From Histomonas meleagridis (Eukaryota > Parabasalia > Tritrichomonadida > Dientamoebidae), in contig WSYJ01000149.1 in NCBI GenBank assembly GCA_020186115.1, positions 1,612,001 to 1,676,000 on the forward strand: a stretch of 64,000 nt of DNA. The letters are read 5' to 3'. The notes beneath the pieces are model-generated. The model ran no database searches. It was not told the DNA's origin and worked only from the letters and a program-made list of their open reading frames with translations. Within the stretch, counting starts at the first letter, position 1, and each line of letters opens with the position of its first letter. Positions 9,962 through 18,775 of this stretch are shown here, one piece after another. The position numbers were made by a program, and so were the translations under genes.

Positions 9962-11389
9962 TTACTTATTTTTCATCAAAATATTTTCACTTGAGCAAAT
10001 TGATTCCGAAAATATTTTCAAATTTACCGATTTTTCGCTATTTTTAATCATTTTCTTAATCAATTTCAACTCATAAAATGAAATTCCTCCCAAAACAATT
10101 ACATAAACCCCACTAAAGTCCTTTAAAGTTTTCTTTTTGGAGCTAAAGAACTTACTAAATAATCCCTCAGCAGGTTGAATTCCATCTTCCAATTTTACGT
10201 CATTAAAAATTATTCCTTTTAATAACTTTGGCAAATAAAACAAATCCTCTAAATTATTTTCTTTTTTCTGGTTAAGGTTACAATTCGATTTACAATTTTC
10301 GAAGATACTTTGAATTTCATCCTCATTTCTCATATCGCTCATGCCACTGTTACAATTCCGAAAAGCGGTTAAAACCTCAGAATTAATGTCAAAACCGCCA
10401 AAACAATGGAGGAATCCAATTAATGGCAAACTTTTCCGCAAATCATACGAAACAGTAGAGATTAAATCTTCAAAATCAGCACCCTGGAGGATCGAGCTTT
10501 CGAGTTGTTCAAGCTCGATATCATCTGATGAGTCATTAAATATATGTGGTAATGATGGATGTGCTTTAGTTAGCTCAAATTGTTCATTAGGCGTGAGGCT
10601 TTTCCAATGCTTTAGTAAGCTGTTATATGTTTTATGTGTACTTGTGAGTTGGAAAAATTCGGAGATCTGATTAAGAAGTTCTTGTTCACCATAATTTAAC
10701 TCAGTAGAAATAAATGTGGAATCAATGAGAGTGGAAACAGTGCTATGTGATGAAGATTTATCAAGATATGATCCTTGATGTACAAATAAAGGGGTAATAA
10801 TTTCGGAACGATCAATAAGAAATACAGCTGTGGACACCTCACTATGCTTAGTATTCCACCCAGACTCTAATAAACTTCGAATTTTGTTGCTATAAGGTCC
10901 ATAACTAAAAAATGATGTAACAGAATTATCTAAAATGGATAATAAATTGTCTGTAATAACTTGGTCAGGGATGTCAGTTCTAAGGCCTAATTGTATTGGA
11001 AGTGTTTTTGGAAAGATTGGTAATATTTCAAATAAATCATCTATTTGAATGGAAACTTGTGGAATTGTATATTCAATGTCAGGAGTTGTTCCTATTATAT
11101 GAATATCAAACCCAAAATTATCCAAGATTTGAATTTGATTATCATAATTAGATATTGGTCGAGTTATAAATAGAGCAATGTGCTCAAAATCTATAGTTGA
11201 CATAAGACGTTCGATTAAAGATTTTACTTTTTCAGGATCACCTAGAGTACAAATTAATAAAAACAATGAAGGAACATATTTCATTATACCACCAGAAAGA
11301 GCAATTGCATCTGATGCTTGTTCATCGGCTAATAAAATTGTATTTTGAGGAATTTCGATATCTTGGAAAATATTTATGTGTTTCGCCAT
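9962..11389 (-). CDS. Divergent Sec1/Munc18-like protein (SCFD2-like)
   Basis: 475 aa. Early segments ILLADEQASDAIALSGGI and FEHIALFITRPISN resemble domain 1 of SM proteins, and VSTAVFLIDRSEIITPLFVH (about residues 187-206) is the SM 'DR' block in a form closer to SCFD2 than to VPS33 or Sly1. The C-terminus GVYVIVLGGISFYELKLIKK matches the family ending where a glycine-rich strand precedes an exposed helix. SM proteins chaperone SNARE assembly; SCFD2-type members are linked to ER-Golgi tethering. The start ATG lies 56 bp from the next divergent gene and follows AAAAGTGACAA. The family call is firm at SM level, tentative at SCFD2 level. Confidence 0.6.
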   Translation of the reverse strand: MAKHINIFQDIEIPQNTILLADEQASDAIALSGGIMKYVPSLFLLICTLGDPEKVKSLIERLMSTIDFEHIALFITRPISNYDNQIQILDNFGFDIHIIGTTPDIEYTIPQVSIQIDDLFEILPIFPKTLPIQLGLRTDIPDQVITDNLLSILDNSVTSFFSYGPYSNKIRSLLESGWNTKHSEVSTAVFLIDRSEIITPLFVHQGSYLDKSSSHSTVSTLIDSTFISTELNYGEQELLNQISEFFQLTSTHKTYNSLLKHWKSLTPNEQFELTKAHPSLPHIFNDSSDDIELEQLESSILQGADFEDLISTVSYDLRKSLPLIGFLHCFGGFDINSEVLTAFRNCNSGMSDMRNEDEIQSIFENCKSNCNLNQKKENNLEDLFYLPKLLKGIIFNDVKLEDGIQPAEGLFSKFFSSKKKTLKDFSGVYVIVLGGISFYELKLIKKMIKNSEKSVNLKIFSESICSSENILMKNK

Positions 11390-11445
11390 TTGTCACTTTT
11401 TAATATAGTGTTGAAACAAATTTAAAAGGTTTAAAGCGGCATAAA
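11390..11445. promoter_or_regulatory. 56-bp bidirectional promoter
   Basis: Start codons of two divergent genes are 56 bp apart. The sequence begins TGTCACTTTTTAATATAG (a TCA initiator-like core for the minus gene, read as AAAAGTGACA on its strand) and ends AAAGCGGCATAAA before the plus ATG. It is another case of a very small shared promoter. Confidence 0.4.
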
Positions 11446-11826
11446 ATGGTATTCAAAAAGTCACTTTTATTGCCGCCACCAAATGAACTAAGGCGGGCCC
11501 GCCTAATGATTTATCATTTTTTGTTAATGAGTTCTCAGGAAAATGATGCATTTTATTCTCCATCAGAAATGAGCTCTCCAATACATGTTCCTGAACTCAA
11601 TTTAGCTACAGAAGAAAAAGGTTGCTTGATTTCAATTAATCTTCAAGAACAACCAAAACAAATAGAAAGCTACTTATCTTCATTTACAATCCGTCCAAAA
11701 AGGCAAGTAAGCTTACCAAAGAAGCCTTATGTATTTAAGCCATTTCAATCATTTTTCGAAACTGAAAATGTTGTTCAGCAGCTCCACCTTATCTTTAGCG
11801 AAAAGGAAAGCCAGAAACATGAATAG
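11446..11826 (+). CDS. Small hypothetical protein
   Basis: 126 aa. The first 28 residues are basic and hydrophobic (MVFKKSLLLPPPNELRRARL); an internal ATG at residue 28 (MSSQENDAF) could be the real start. The rest is soluble and polar, with a basic patch RPKRQVSLPKKPYVFKPF near residues 84-101. Nothing recognisable. It lies in a divergent pair with the SCFD2-like gene and has normal codon use, so a real small gene is likely. A perfect 14-bp GC palindrome AGGCGGGCCCGCCT sits inside the coding region at 11491-11504. Confidence 0.45.
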   Translation: MVFKKSLLLPPPNELRRARLMIYHFLLMSSQENDAFYSPSEMSSPIHVPELNLATEEKGCLISINLQEQPKQIESYLSSFTIRPKRQVSLPKKPYVFKPFQSFFETENVVQQLHLIFSEKESQKHE

Positions 11827-12162
11827 AAGCCTAATTTGTATTCAAAATAAATAAATTATATTTTTAGATTATTTTGGTTTCTGATTAATAATTTACATGA
11901 ATTCGTTTAATATTGTAAAGCTCTTAAGAGTTCATGGGTTAAATGAACAAGTTAATCGTGTTCAATTTGCAAATTGATTAAAATTGAAAATATTTCAAAT
12001 TATTTAATCATTAAAAAGTTTTTGTTTGTAAAAGAACTACACACGTTCAGTATTGGTATAAGATTTCTTTCCAAAAAGAAGTTAATCAAAGCATTTAGTT
12101 GAACGTTAAATTTTTATTTGACACTTTTTTCAATACGATACGGTTTTGACACGCAATCAGCT
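11827..12162. other. Intergenic and promoter of the eIF4G-like gene
   Basis: AT-rich spacer of 336 bp. Near its 3' end lie AACGTTAAA (about 12102) and TACGGTTTTGACACG (about 12139-12153), M3-like cores 20-60 bp before the ATG at 12163. No other structure seen. Confidence 0.35.
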
Positions 12163-14172
12163 ATGAGTGGAAAACCAAAAGACCCAAACCGTAAGCGCCG
12201 CGGAAGGCCACCAAAGAACCACAATCGTAATCCTCCAAAGCAAGCAACTCCTAAAGTTGAGTTGCCCAAACAAGATGCACCCAAAATCACAATTTCGATT
12301 GAGCATCCAAAAGATCCTCTTCGCATTGTATTACCAAACGGTAACGAAGCTACACCAACAACAAAGCCACAAACTCAACCACAACAACCAGTTCTCCAAA
12401 TCACACGCCCAACATCCACCAAATGCGTTCTCTCTGTTTCACCAGAGGCAGCGCAGCACATGCTTGAGCGCAAAGCGGAGCACACTTACACAATCAAACA
12501 AATGCGTGCTAAACGTCATACACATGAACTTGCATCTCAAAGTGTTTTCAGATTCCACGCCGAGCTACAACTTTATAAGCGTTATATTTCGGGCGGTGCT
12601 CATCGTAAGAAAGTGAATTCACAAAAAGCAAATATTGCAGTTCTTCAACAACGAATCAACAATATTCTTCTTCAATTTAATGTCAACACTTTCCATATTA
12701 CATTCAACCAAATCTTATCACTTGGTATTGAAAGTGATACATTTGTTTTATCATTTGTCAATGTTGTTTTCAAGCAAGCAGCACTTAATCCAAGCCTTGC
12801 ATTACTCTTCTCTGTTCTTTCAGCTAATGTTATGTATGTTCTTAAGCGAACTAAGTATGCAAATATGTTACGAAACTTATTCCAAGAACGATGCAAAGAA
12901 TCATTTGCGGTACCTAAGAACGACACTGACAAAGGGACCTTCTTCTTGTTACGAGGCGTTGTAGTCTTTGCTGGGCATCTTTTCAGAGACGGCATCATTC
13001 AGATGTCACTTTTGTCTCAATTTGCGAATGAGTTAATCAAATCAAAAGAACCGAAATCGGTTCAATTACTGATAAGTTTATTCATTCATGGCGGAACTAA
13101 TCTCATTGAGCAAAACAAAGAAATATTAACAACATTATCGAAACGAATGGAAGAAATTCATGATGAAGAAATCATTAATGAATATAATGAATTATGTGAA
13201 ATGACTAAAACCGGTCTGAAAGAAAACGAACAAAGCGAAAGAGAATTAAAGCATCCTGAAATGCAGCATTCGCCTTCGATCGATCAAGATTTAGATATGA
13301 AATATCCTTCGCTATTCAAACACAGTGAGTCAATTCCAGCGCAGCTATCGGCTTTGTCAGGTGAAGAAGAAGACGATAAGACGATGGAATCTATCGTCGG
13401 CGGTTACCTGTACTCAAGTAATCCAGACGAATTTGCGGTTAAAATTGAGAAGATCGGTTACCATAAGAACGATCAAAAAACGGCGGTTGACTTGATTCGA
13501 GCTGTTGCAAAACAACCGGAACAAAATCAACTTGTGGTAAGTGAACTGGTGTTGTCGATGAGGAACGCTGGTTACTTCGATGATACAATGCTCAAAAATG
13601 CAATTAAAATTGTATCTAAAGAATTTGCAAACGAAGTAGCACCAGCTATTGCTCTTGGACGGATATACGCTATTCTGGTGAACGAGGAAATCACAACGTT
13701 TGATGACTTTGTTGATTTATTTGGTGATATGAAAGGAATTTGGAAATCAGTAATTCCTTCGATATTCACATTCGTGGACCAAATTTGCGGATCGTGGTTC
13801 GATAATATGATGGAAAGCCAATTTTGGAGAGATCTCGATTTCATCGATGCAAAGACATTCGAAGAGAAACTCGACAAAATGAAGGAATGGGACATTGCTG
13901 ATGTGTACCCGCATTATGATGCAGCGAACGGATTCATACAACTTGTCAAAGAAGGAAAAGATCCGTCTGATTACATATCGAAACTTGACCAAACTGTAAG
14001 TCGCGACGAACTAACAAAACTTATCATACAGCAAATGGAGGCACTCGATGATAAGGAAATAGATAACGTCGTTACGAAGATGAAGGAGTTCTTCAGAGCT
14101 GAAAAGGAAATCATCGAATCAATGGCCACCAAATCAAAGGTCGCGGCGAAAGTATCCCAACTGCTTCAGTAA
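12163..14172 (+). CDS. eIF4G-like MIF4G-domain protein
   Basis: 669 aa from the ATG of MSGKPKDPNRKRRGRPPK; upstream in-frame codons begin with TTG only. The N-terminus carries a KRRGRPPK AT-hook-like basic motif and a Pro/Gln-rich disordered region. Residues about 150-350 form a MIF4G-type helical domain: NNILLQFNVNTFHITFNQIL, then FVNVVFKQAALNPSLALLFS, then YANMLRNLFQERCKESF, matching the eIF4G HEAT pattern (LN.LT..NF, I.KA..EP.FS..YA, LL..C...F). The C-terminal 250 residues are a second helical domain (VAPAIALGRIYAILVNE, FDDFVDLFGDMKGIWKSV), compatible with the eIF4G MA3/W2-type region. It is likely the cap-complex scaffold that binds eIF4A; an eIF4E motif was not found. Confidence 0.7.
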   Translation: MSGKPKDPNRKRRGRPPKNHNRNPPKQATPKVELPKQDAPKITISIEHPKDPLRIVLPNGNEATPTTKPQTQPQQPVLQITRPTSTKCVLSVSPEAAQHMLERKAEHTYTIKQMRAKRHTHELASQSVFRFHAELQLYKRYISGGAHRKKVNSQKANIAVLQQRINNILLQFNVNTFHITFNQILSLGIESDTFVLSFVNVVFKQAALNPSLALLFSVLSANVMYVLKRTKYANMLRNLFQERCKESFAVPKNDTDKGTFFLLRGVVVFAGHLFRDGIIQMSLLSQFANELIKSKEPKSVQLLISLFIHGGTNLIEQNKEILTTLSKRMEEIHDEEIINEYNELCEMTKTGLKENEQSERELKHPEMQHSPSIDQDLDMKYPSLFKHSESIPAQLSALSGEEEDDKTMESIVGGYLYSSNPDEFAVKIEKIGYHKNDQKTAVDLIRAVAKQPEQNQLVVSELVLSMRNAGYFDDTMLKNAIKIVSKEFANEVAPAIALGRIYAILVNEEITTFDDFVDLFGDMKGIWKSVIPSIFTFVDQICGSWFDNMMESQFWRDLDFIDAKTFEEKLDKMKEWDIADVYPHYDAANGFIQLVKEGKDPSDYISKLDQTVSRDELTKLIIQQMEALDDKEIDNVVTKMKEFFRAEKEIIESMATKSKVAAKVSQLLQ

Positions 14173-14184
14173 ATGAGTTGAAGC

Positions 14185-14373
14185 TTACATTCGTTTTTTT
14201 GTTTTGAAATCGAATTTGATGTAAATGAGATACAATGTGACGCTGATTGGAAGTGTGATGAACACATAACCCGCGAATGCTTTTGCCTTCGAAAATCTAT
14301 GGTAAGTATGTGTTTTAGTTGTGAAAACACGTAATTTTATAAAATGTGCCACCACATTTTTGATGTAAATCAT
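14185..14373 (-). CDS. Small single-pass membrane protein with KKXX-like tail
   Basis: 62 aa with one hydrophobic segment (AFAGYVFITLPISVTLYLIY, about residues 32-51), then a basic tail ending KKRM. Lys at -3 and -4 fits a dilysine ER-retrieval signal. The 5' flank on the minus strand has AATAACCGTCGCGTCC about 20 bp from the ATG, an M3-like promoter core of the type seen before eL14, which argues that this small frame is a real gene. It is convergent with the eIF4G-like gene, 12 bp between stops. A small ER or hydrogenosomal membrane protein is plausible; no family recognised. Confidence 0.45.
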   Translation of the reverse strand: MIYIKNVVAHFIKLRVFTTKTHTYHRFSKAKAFAGYVFITLPISVTLYLIYIKFDFKTKKRM

Positions 14374-14469
14374 TGAAATTGACAGGACGCGACGGTTATT
14401 TCAAGGAATAATTAAATTCATATCTGGTCGAATCAGGCTGAAAATTTTGTTGTAAATGTGAAATTAAAA

Positions 14470-15554
14470 ATGTTTCAGCTCCTCATTGCAATTGTAACTT
14501 CGACTGCAATAACATATACAGTAAGATCTGGTGATACATTAACATCAATTGCACAACTTTTTAGTGTCACAATTGCACAAATTCAAGAATGGAACGGAAT
14601 TTCAAATCCAAACTTCATTACAGTTGGACAAGTTCTTAATATTAAAGAAGCGAAAAGAACATATATTACATATACAGTTAAATCAGGTGATTCACTTTCA
14701 GTGATTGCAGCAAACTATGGACTTACAACGGAAGATCTTGCAATATCCAATATGAAAGCATACCCATACACACTTTATGTTGGAGAAGTTCTCTTAATTC
14801 CAGTTCCACTTCCAACACCATCACGATCGCCGACAGCTTCACCTTCGAAATCGCCAACCCCATCACTTTCACCACTAGCGAACATTACCACTGATTCGTA
14901 TGTTGTTCAACGCGGGGATACACTCTTTAGCATTGCTATTGAACATCACACTACAGTTGAAAATATTTGTATTATTAATGAGATTAAAGATCCAAATCTT
15001 ATTTATGATGGACAACTTCTTCAACTTCCGAAATCGACAGAATCTATCGATAATTTTTCTAATGAACCGATTGTCTAACAAATTTATCATTTCTTGCTCA
15101 TCGCCTTCAAATGTTTGGATGGTATAATACGTCAGAAGCCATTGTCAGCGATCTTCAGAAATGCGTTGAAGAGTTCATCAGTAGTCGACAATCATTTTTA
15201 CGTTTCATAAGTCACTGTGCATATAAATCGAATTTTGGATTATATACACATAACACCAAAGAAGATATTAATACGAAATACACAGGAAGTGGATATCTCC
15301 AAATTGAAGGGTATTCTAAATACGAAGAATTTTCAGAATATATTTCAGATTCGAAAGTTGTTGACGAAGGTCATTTGTATGTATCTGAACATTATCCATT
15401 TCTTATTTCAGGATATTATTGGAGACGCGAAGGTATTGACTCGTATTGCTGCCAAGGGATCAGTGAAGAAGAAATCGCACTTCGACTTTATGGGAAATAT
15501 GAAGGAGCTGAAAACATTCGAGAATATTACCAACGCGCGCTTGGCATCTTCTAA
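14470..15554 (+). pseudogene. LysM/GH19-like secreted protein, broken chimeric copy A
   Basis: The first frame (14470-15078, 202 aa from the ATG of MFQLLIAIVTS) has a signal peptide, two LysM repeats (YTVRSGDTLTSIAQLFSVTI and YTVKSGDSLSVIAANYGLTT), a short SPTASPSK linker and then a third LysM (YVVQRGDTLFSIAIEHHTTV) ending at TAA. The GH19-like domain follows only in another frame (15111-15554), from MFGWYNTSEAIV to RALGIF. The LysM1-2 and GH19-like DNA is almost identical, including silent sites, to the copy at 16.5 kb; the middle part is unrelated. So this is a patchwork of two paralogues. The first frame could still be expressed as a secreted three-LysM glycan-binding protein. Confidence 0.65.
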
Positions 15555-16486
15555 AGATATTTATAGTGTATTTAAATGTTTTTTGTTTTTGTTACTTAAT
15601 TTTTTTGTGCATGACAAAATAATACTAAATCTATAAAGTGTTGTTATCTATCGATGCCAAAAATTGAGAGCGCGCCGATCTGTAAGAACAGTTCGTAACG
15701 TTTTCATAACGTTCAAGTGTATGTAAATCATATAAAAAGCCAAAACTTATTCAACGCTTATTTGGTCGGGGAACTTTTTGATCATATAATGTGCACTTTT
15801 TAAAATCAAAGAAGCAAACACTTGATGAATAAAAGAAAAAATGATTCATATAAATCATTGTTTGATTAACTGTCTAAAATAGATGCAGTTGTATCAGGTA
15901 TGGAGCACAAGTCCGCCGAAGGATTAAGTATGAAAAGAAATTCTTGATATACCAATGTTATCATGTAAAATCCATCGTTTCTTATATAAATAACTGTGTG
16001 CTTATGCTATTTATATGAATTTTCAAAATTATTAAAATTAATTTTTGAATTTTGGATCAAAAATATAAAAAAATAAATATGCATAACAAAATACAACAAT
16101 ATATTCAAGTAATCATTGGATTTCACTTGCGTTGCAAAAAGAGTTTTAACTTTCAACTTTTTATGCAATGATTCAAAGTAATATAAAATCTTTTCGTTAT
16201 GAAAAATATTTCATAAGAGAATATTCTCGCACAATAACAAGCGTTTGTTCACCAATATCATACAACACCACTATCTCTATAATGAAAAACTTAGTCGAGC
16301 GACATTTATCGACTAGTTAATTAACCGAAAAAGTTAACAAAAAAAAAAATCAATAAAAACGATCAAAATCGATTTTGAAACGGAATTGAATGCTTCAAAG
16401 AGAAATTCGGTTCACAATTTTTTCAAAAATTGTGTAAGATAAAACTACAAAAGCATTAGAAAACTGATTTCAATGTGGTTCCAAAA
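15555..16486. other. Intergenic between LysM copies A and B
   Basis: About 930 bp. The first 35 bp after the copy A stop match the 3' flank of copy B, then identity ends. 15650-15730 is less AT-rich with AACGTTTTCATAACGTT repeats. From 16214 to 16486 the sequence matches the 5' flank of copy C (36-38 kb), marking the start of an inverted duplication; it begins with the palindrome GAGAATATTCTC. No open frame worth calling. Confidence 0.4.
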
Positions 16487-17926
16487 ATGTTTTTGATTCT
16501 ATTAGCAGCGGCAAATTCAGTTGCAATAACATATACAGTAAGATCTGGTGATACATTAACATCAATTGCACAACTTTTTAGTGTCACAATTGCACAAATT
16601 CAAGAATGGAACGGAATTTCAAATCCAAACTTCATTACAGTTGGACAAGTTCTTAATATTAAAGAAGCGAAAAGAACATATATTACATATACAGTTAAAT
16701 CAGGTGATTCACTTTCAGTGATTGCAGCAAACTATGGACTTACAACGGAAGATCTTGCAATATCCAATATGAAAGCATACCCATACACACTTTATGTTGG
16801 AGAAGTTCTCTTAATTCCAGTTCCACTTCCAACACCATCACGATCACCGACAGCTTCACCTTCTAAATCACCCACAGCTTCACCATCCAAATCGCCAACA
16901 GCTTCTCCATCTAAATCGCCAACAGCTTCTCCTTCTAAATCGCCAACAGCTTCTCCTTCTAGATCGCCAACAGCTTCTCCTTCTAAATCGCCAACAGCTT
17001 CTCCTTCTAAATCACCCACAGCTTCTCCTTCTAAATCACCCACAGCTACTCCTTCTAAATCACCCACAGCTACTCCTTCTAAATCACCCACAGCTACTCC
17101 TTCTAAATCACCCACAGCTACTCCTTCTAAATCACCCACAGCTACTCCTTCTAAATCACCCACAGCTACTCCTTCTAAATCACCCACAGCTACTCCTTCT
17201 AAATCACCCACAGCTACTCCTTCTAAATCACCCACAGCTACTCCTTCTAAATCACCCACAGCTACTCCTTCTAAATCACCCACAGCTACTCCTTCTAAAT
17301 CGCCAACAGCTACTCCTTCTAAATCACCGACAGCTACTCCTTCTAAAACATTTTCTCCAACAGAAGCATTTACGCAATCAAACACATATACGCCAACAGA
17401 AGCGCCGCCGCCATCATCGCCAACTCCAGCTCCGACGCCATTGCCAAGTTGGACAACAACAGTAACAGCATCGCAATTATCTGCGTTTGGATGGTATAAT
17501 ACGTCAGAAGCCATTGTCAGCGATCTTCAGAAATGCGTTGAAGAGTTCATCAGTAGTCGACAATCATTTTTACGTTTCATAAGTCACTGTGCATATAAAT
17601 CGAATTTTGGATTATATACACATAACACCAAAGAAGATATTAATACGAAATACACAGGAAGTGGATATCTCCAAATTGAAGGGTATTCTAAATACGAAGA
17701 ATTTTCAGAATATATTTCAGATTCGAAAGTTGTTGACGAAGGTCATTTGTATGTATCTGAACATTATCCATTTCTTATTTCAGGATATTATTGGAGACGC
17801 GAAGGTATTGACTCGTATTGCTGCCAAGGGATCAGTGAAGAAGAAATCGCACTTCGACTTTATGGGAAATATGAAGGAGCTGAAAACATTCGAGAATATT
17901 ACCAACGCGCGCTTGGCATCTTCTAA
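16487..17926 (+). CDS. Secreted LysM/GH19-like protein with SPTATPSK minisatellite linker (copy B)
   Basis: 479 aa from the ATG of MFLILLAAANSVA (the codon 12 bp upstream is GTG). Order: signal peptide about 1-14; LysM1 about 16-62 (YTVRSGDTLTSIAQLFSVTI); LysM2 about 68-115; 21 repeats of SPTA(S/T)PS(K/R), about 120-287; a Pro/Thr linker; a C-terminal domain from SAFGWYNTSEAIV to the end. That domain has the GH19 chitinase/lysozyme layout: FISHCAYKSNFGLYT, then KYTGSGYLQIEGYSKYEEFS where GH19 has KYxGRGxIQLTGxxNY, then an aromatic SGYYWRRE. The usual catalytic HE(S/T) is YKS here, so hydrolysis is doubtful. Peptidoglycan or chitin binding outside the cell is the likely role. LysM plus GH19 is a bacterial or phage lysin layout, so lateral transfer is a fair inference. 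Confidence 0.7.
   Translation: MFLILLAAANSVAITYTVRSGDTLTSIAQLFSVTIAQIQEWNGISNPNFITVGQVLNIKEAKRTYITYTVKSGDSLSVIAANYGLTTEDLAISNMKAYPYTLYVGEVLLIPVPLPTPSRSPTASPSKSPTASPSKSPTASPSKSPTASPSKSPTASPSRSPTASPSKSPTASPSKSPTASPSKSPTATPSKSPTATPSKSPTATPSKSPTATPSKSPTATPSKSPTATPSKSPTATPSKSPTATPSKSPTATPSKSPTATPSKSPTATPSKSPTATPSKSPTATPSKTFSPTEAFTQSNTYTPTEAPPPSSPTPAPTPLPSWTTTVTASQLSAFGWYNTSEAIVSDLQKCVEEFISSRQSFLRFISHCAYKSNFGLYTHNTKEDINTKYTGSGYLQIEGYSKYEEFSEYISDSKVVDEGHLYVSEHYPFLISGYYWRREGIDSYCCQGISEEEIALRLYGKYEGAENIREYYQRALGIF
16844..17347 (+). repeat. 24-bp minisatellite, 21 copies
   Basis: Exactly 504 bp = 21 units of 24 bp, in frame with the LysM gene, encoding SPTASPSK (first 8, one with R) and SPTATPSK (last 13). 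The later units are nearly identical in DNA (TCACCCACAGCTACTCCTTC plus TAAA), so the TAT block expanded recently. The inverted copy C has only four units. Confidence 0.95.
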
Positions 17927-18775
17927 AGATATTTATAGTGTATTTAAATGTTTTTTGTTTATTATTTGTTATTTCCAAAATATAAAAATTGCATTTCTTT
18001 TACCTTTTTATAATTTGATTATTCTGTTAATATTTTCATTTCATTGTGTTCCAAAATATGAAATAAAAGACTTAATGCACATCTTTAGTTTATTAATCAA
18101 AATAAAGTATGAAAAAATTGTAAGAATATCTACTTGAGTGTAAGTGCATGCAACTTTCCATATATAAAGCATATACATAATAATTTTTGAAGAAAAAATA
18201 ATTGTGGCAAATGATTACTAAAACAAAAAGTTTTTAATTTCGCAATAAAAATTCGGCAATCCTATTTTACTAAATTGTTTACATATTAAATGTAACAAAA
18301 CGATCAATAAGCAATTAAAATTTTATAGGTTCAAATTGCTTTTGAAAAGTTAACGAAATTTATTCCTTCCTCTCTGATAGTTGATTATGTTTTAATGTAA
18401 GTGAATGTTTATACACATATTTTATATGAACTAATTTTAGAACATATTGAAGGATGTGGATTCAAACATTTTCCTTATTTCAACTTGTTCAATTATAATT
18501 TTTTTAACACATAGAATTCAATATTAAATCCATAAAAACCTCTAAATTCTAATTATATATTTAATGTTGTAGATTATATATAAAATAACATGTTATTGGC
18601 AATTTCAATCCATAAAAAATATATAAATATTTATAATTTGTTAAATGTTTAAATTAAAGAAAATATTTTAGAAAAAATTGAAGATCTATAGTTCTTCTTT
18701 TGTGATCTGGGAAACTTAATACACTTTTTCAATAAATTATTATTGACTTAAACCGCACATATCATCTGGAAGAAC
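17927..18775. other. Intergenic, LysM 3' flank and upstream of the ankyrin gene
   Basis: Up to about 18190 this is the duplicated LysM 3' flank. From 18190 to 18775 it is unique AT-rich sequence with no open frame; it leads into the ATG of the ankyrin gene. In copy C this unique part is absent. Confidence 0.4.

Larger units (their letters stand above)
16214..18190 (+). repeat. Inverted duplication, arm 1 (contains LysM copy B)
   Basis: This stretch matches 36357-37851 in inverted orientation, including about 270 bp of 5' flank and about 260 bp of 3' flank. Differences: the number of 24-bp units, a roughly 60-bp extra segment between the promoter and ATG here, and scattered substitutions. Confidence 0.85.

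Noticed and set aside
15640-15960. Less AT-rich intergenic stretch considered as a structural RNA
   Set aside because: No match to U1-U6, SRP, RNase P, 5S or 7SK signatures that I know; no long helix found by eye.
16792-17514. Long minus-strand frame with VAVGDLEG repeats opposite the minisatellite
   Set aside because: It is the antisense of the 24-bp repeat; codon period and repeat unit make any frame open. The plus strand has signal peptide and domains.
17589-18137. Plus frame overlapping the GH19-like domain in another phase (also seen in the inverted copy)
   Set aside because: Identical in all LysM copies only because the DNA is duplicated; it runs into the 3' flank and has no domain.
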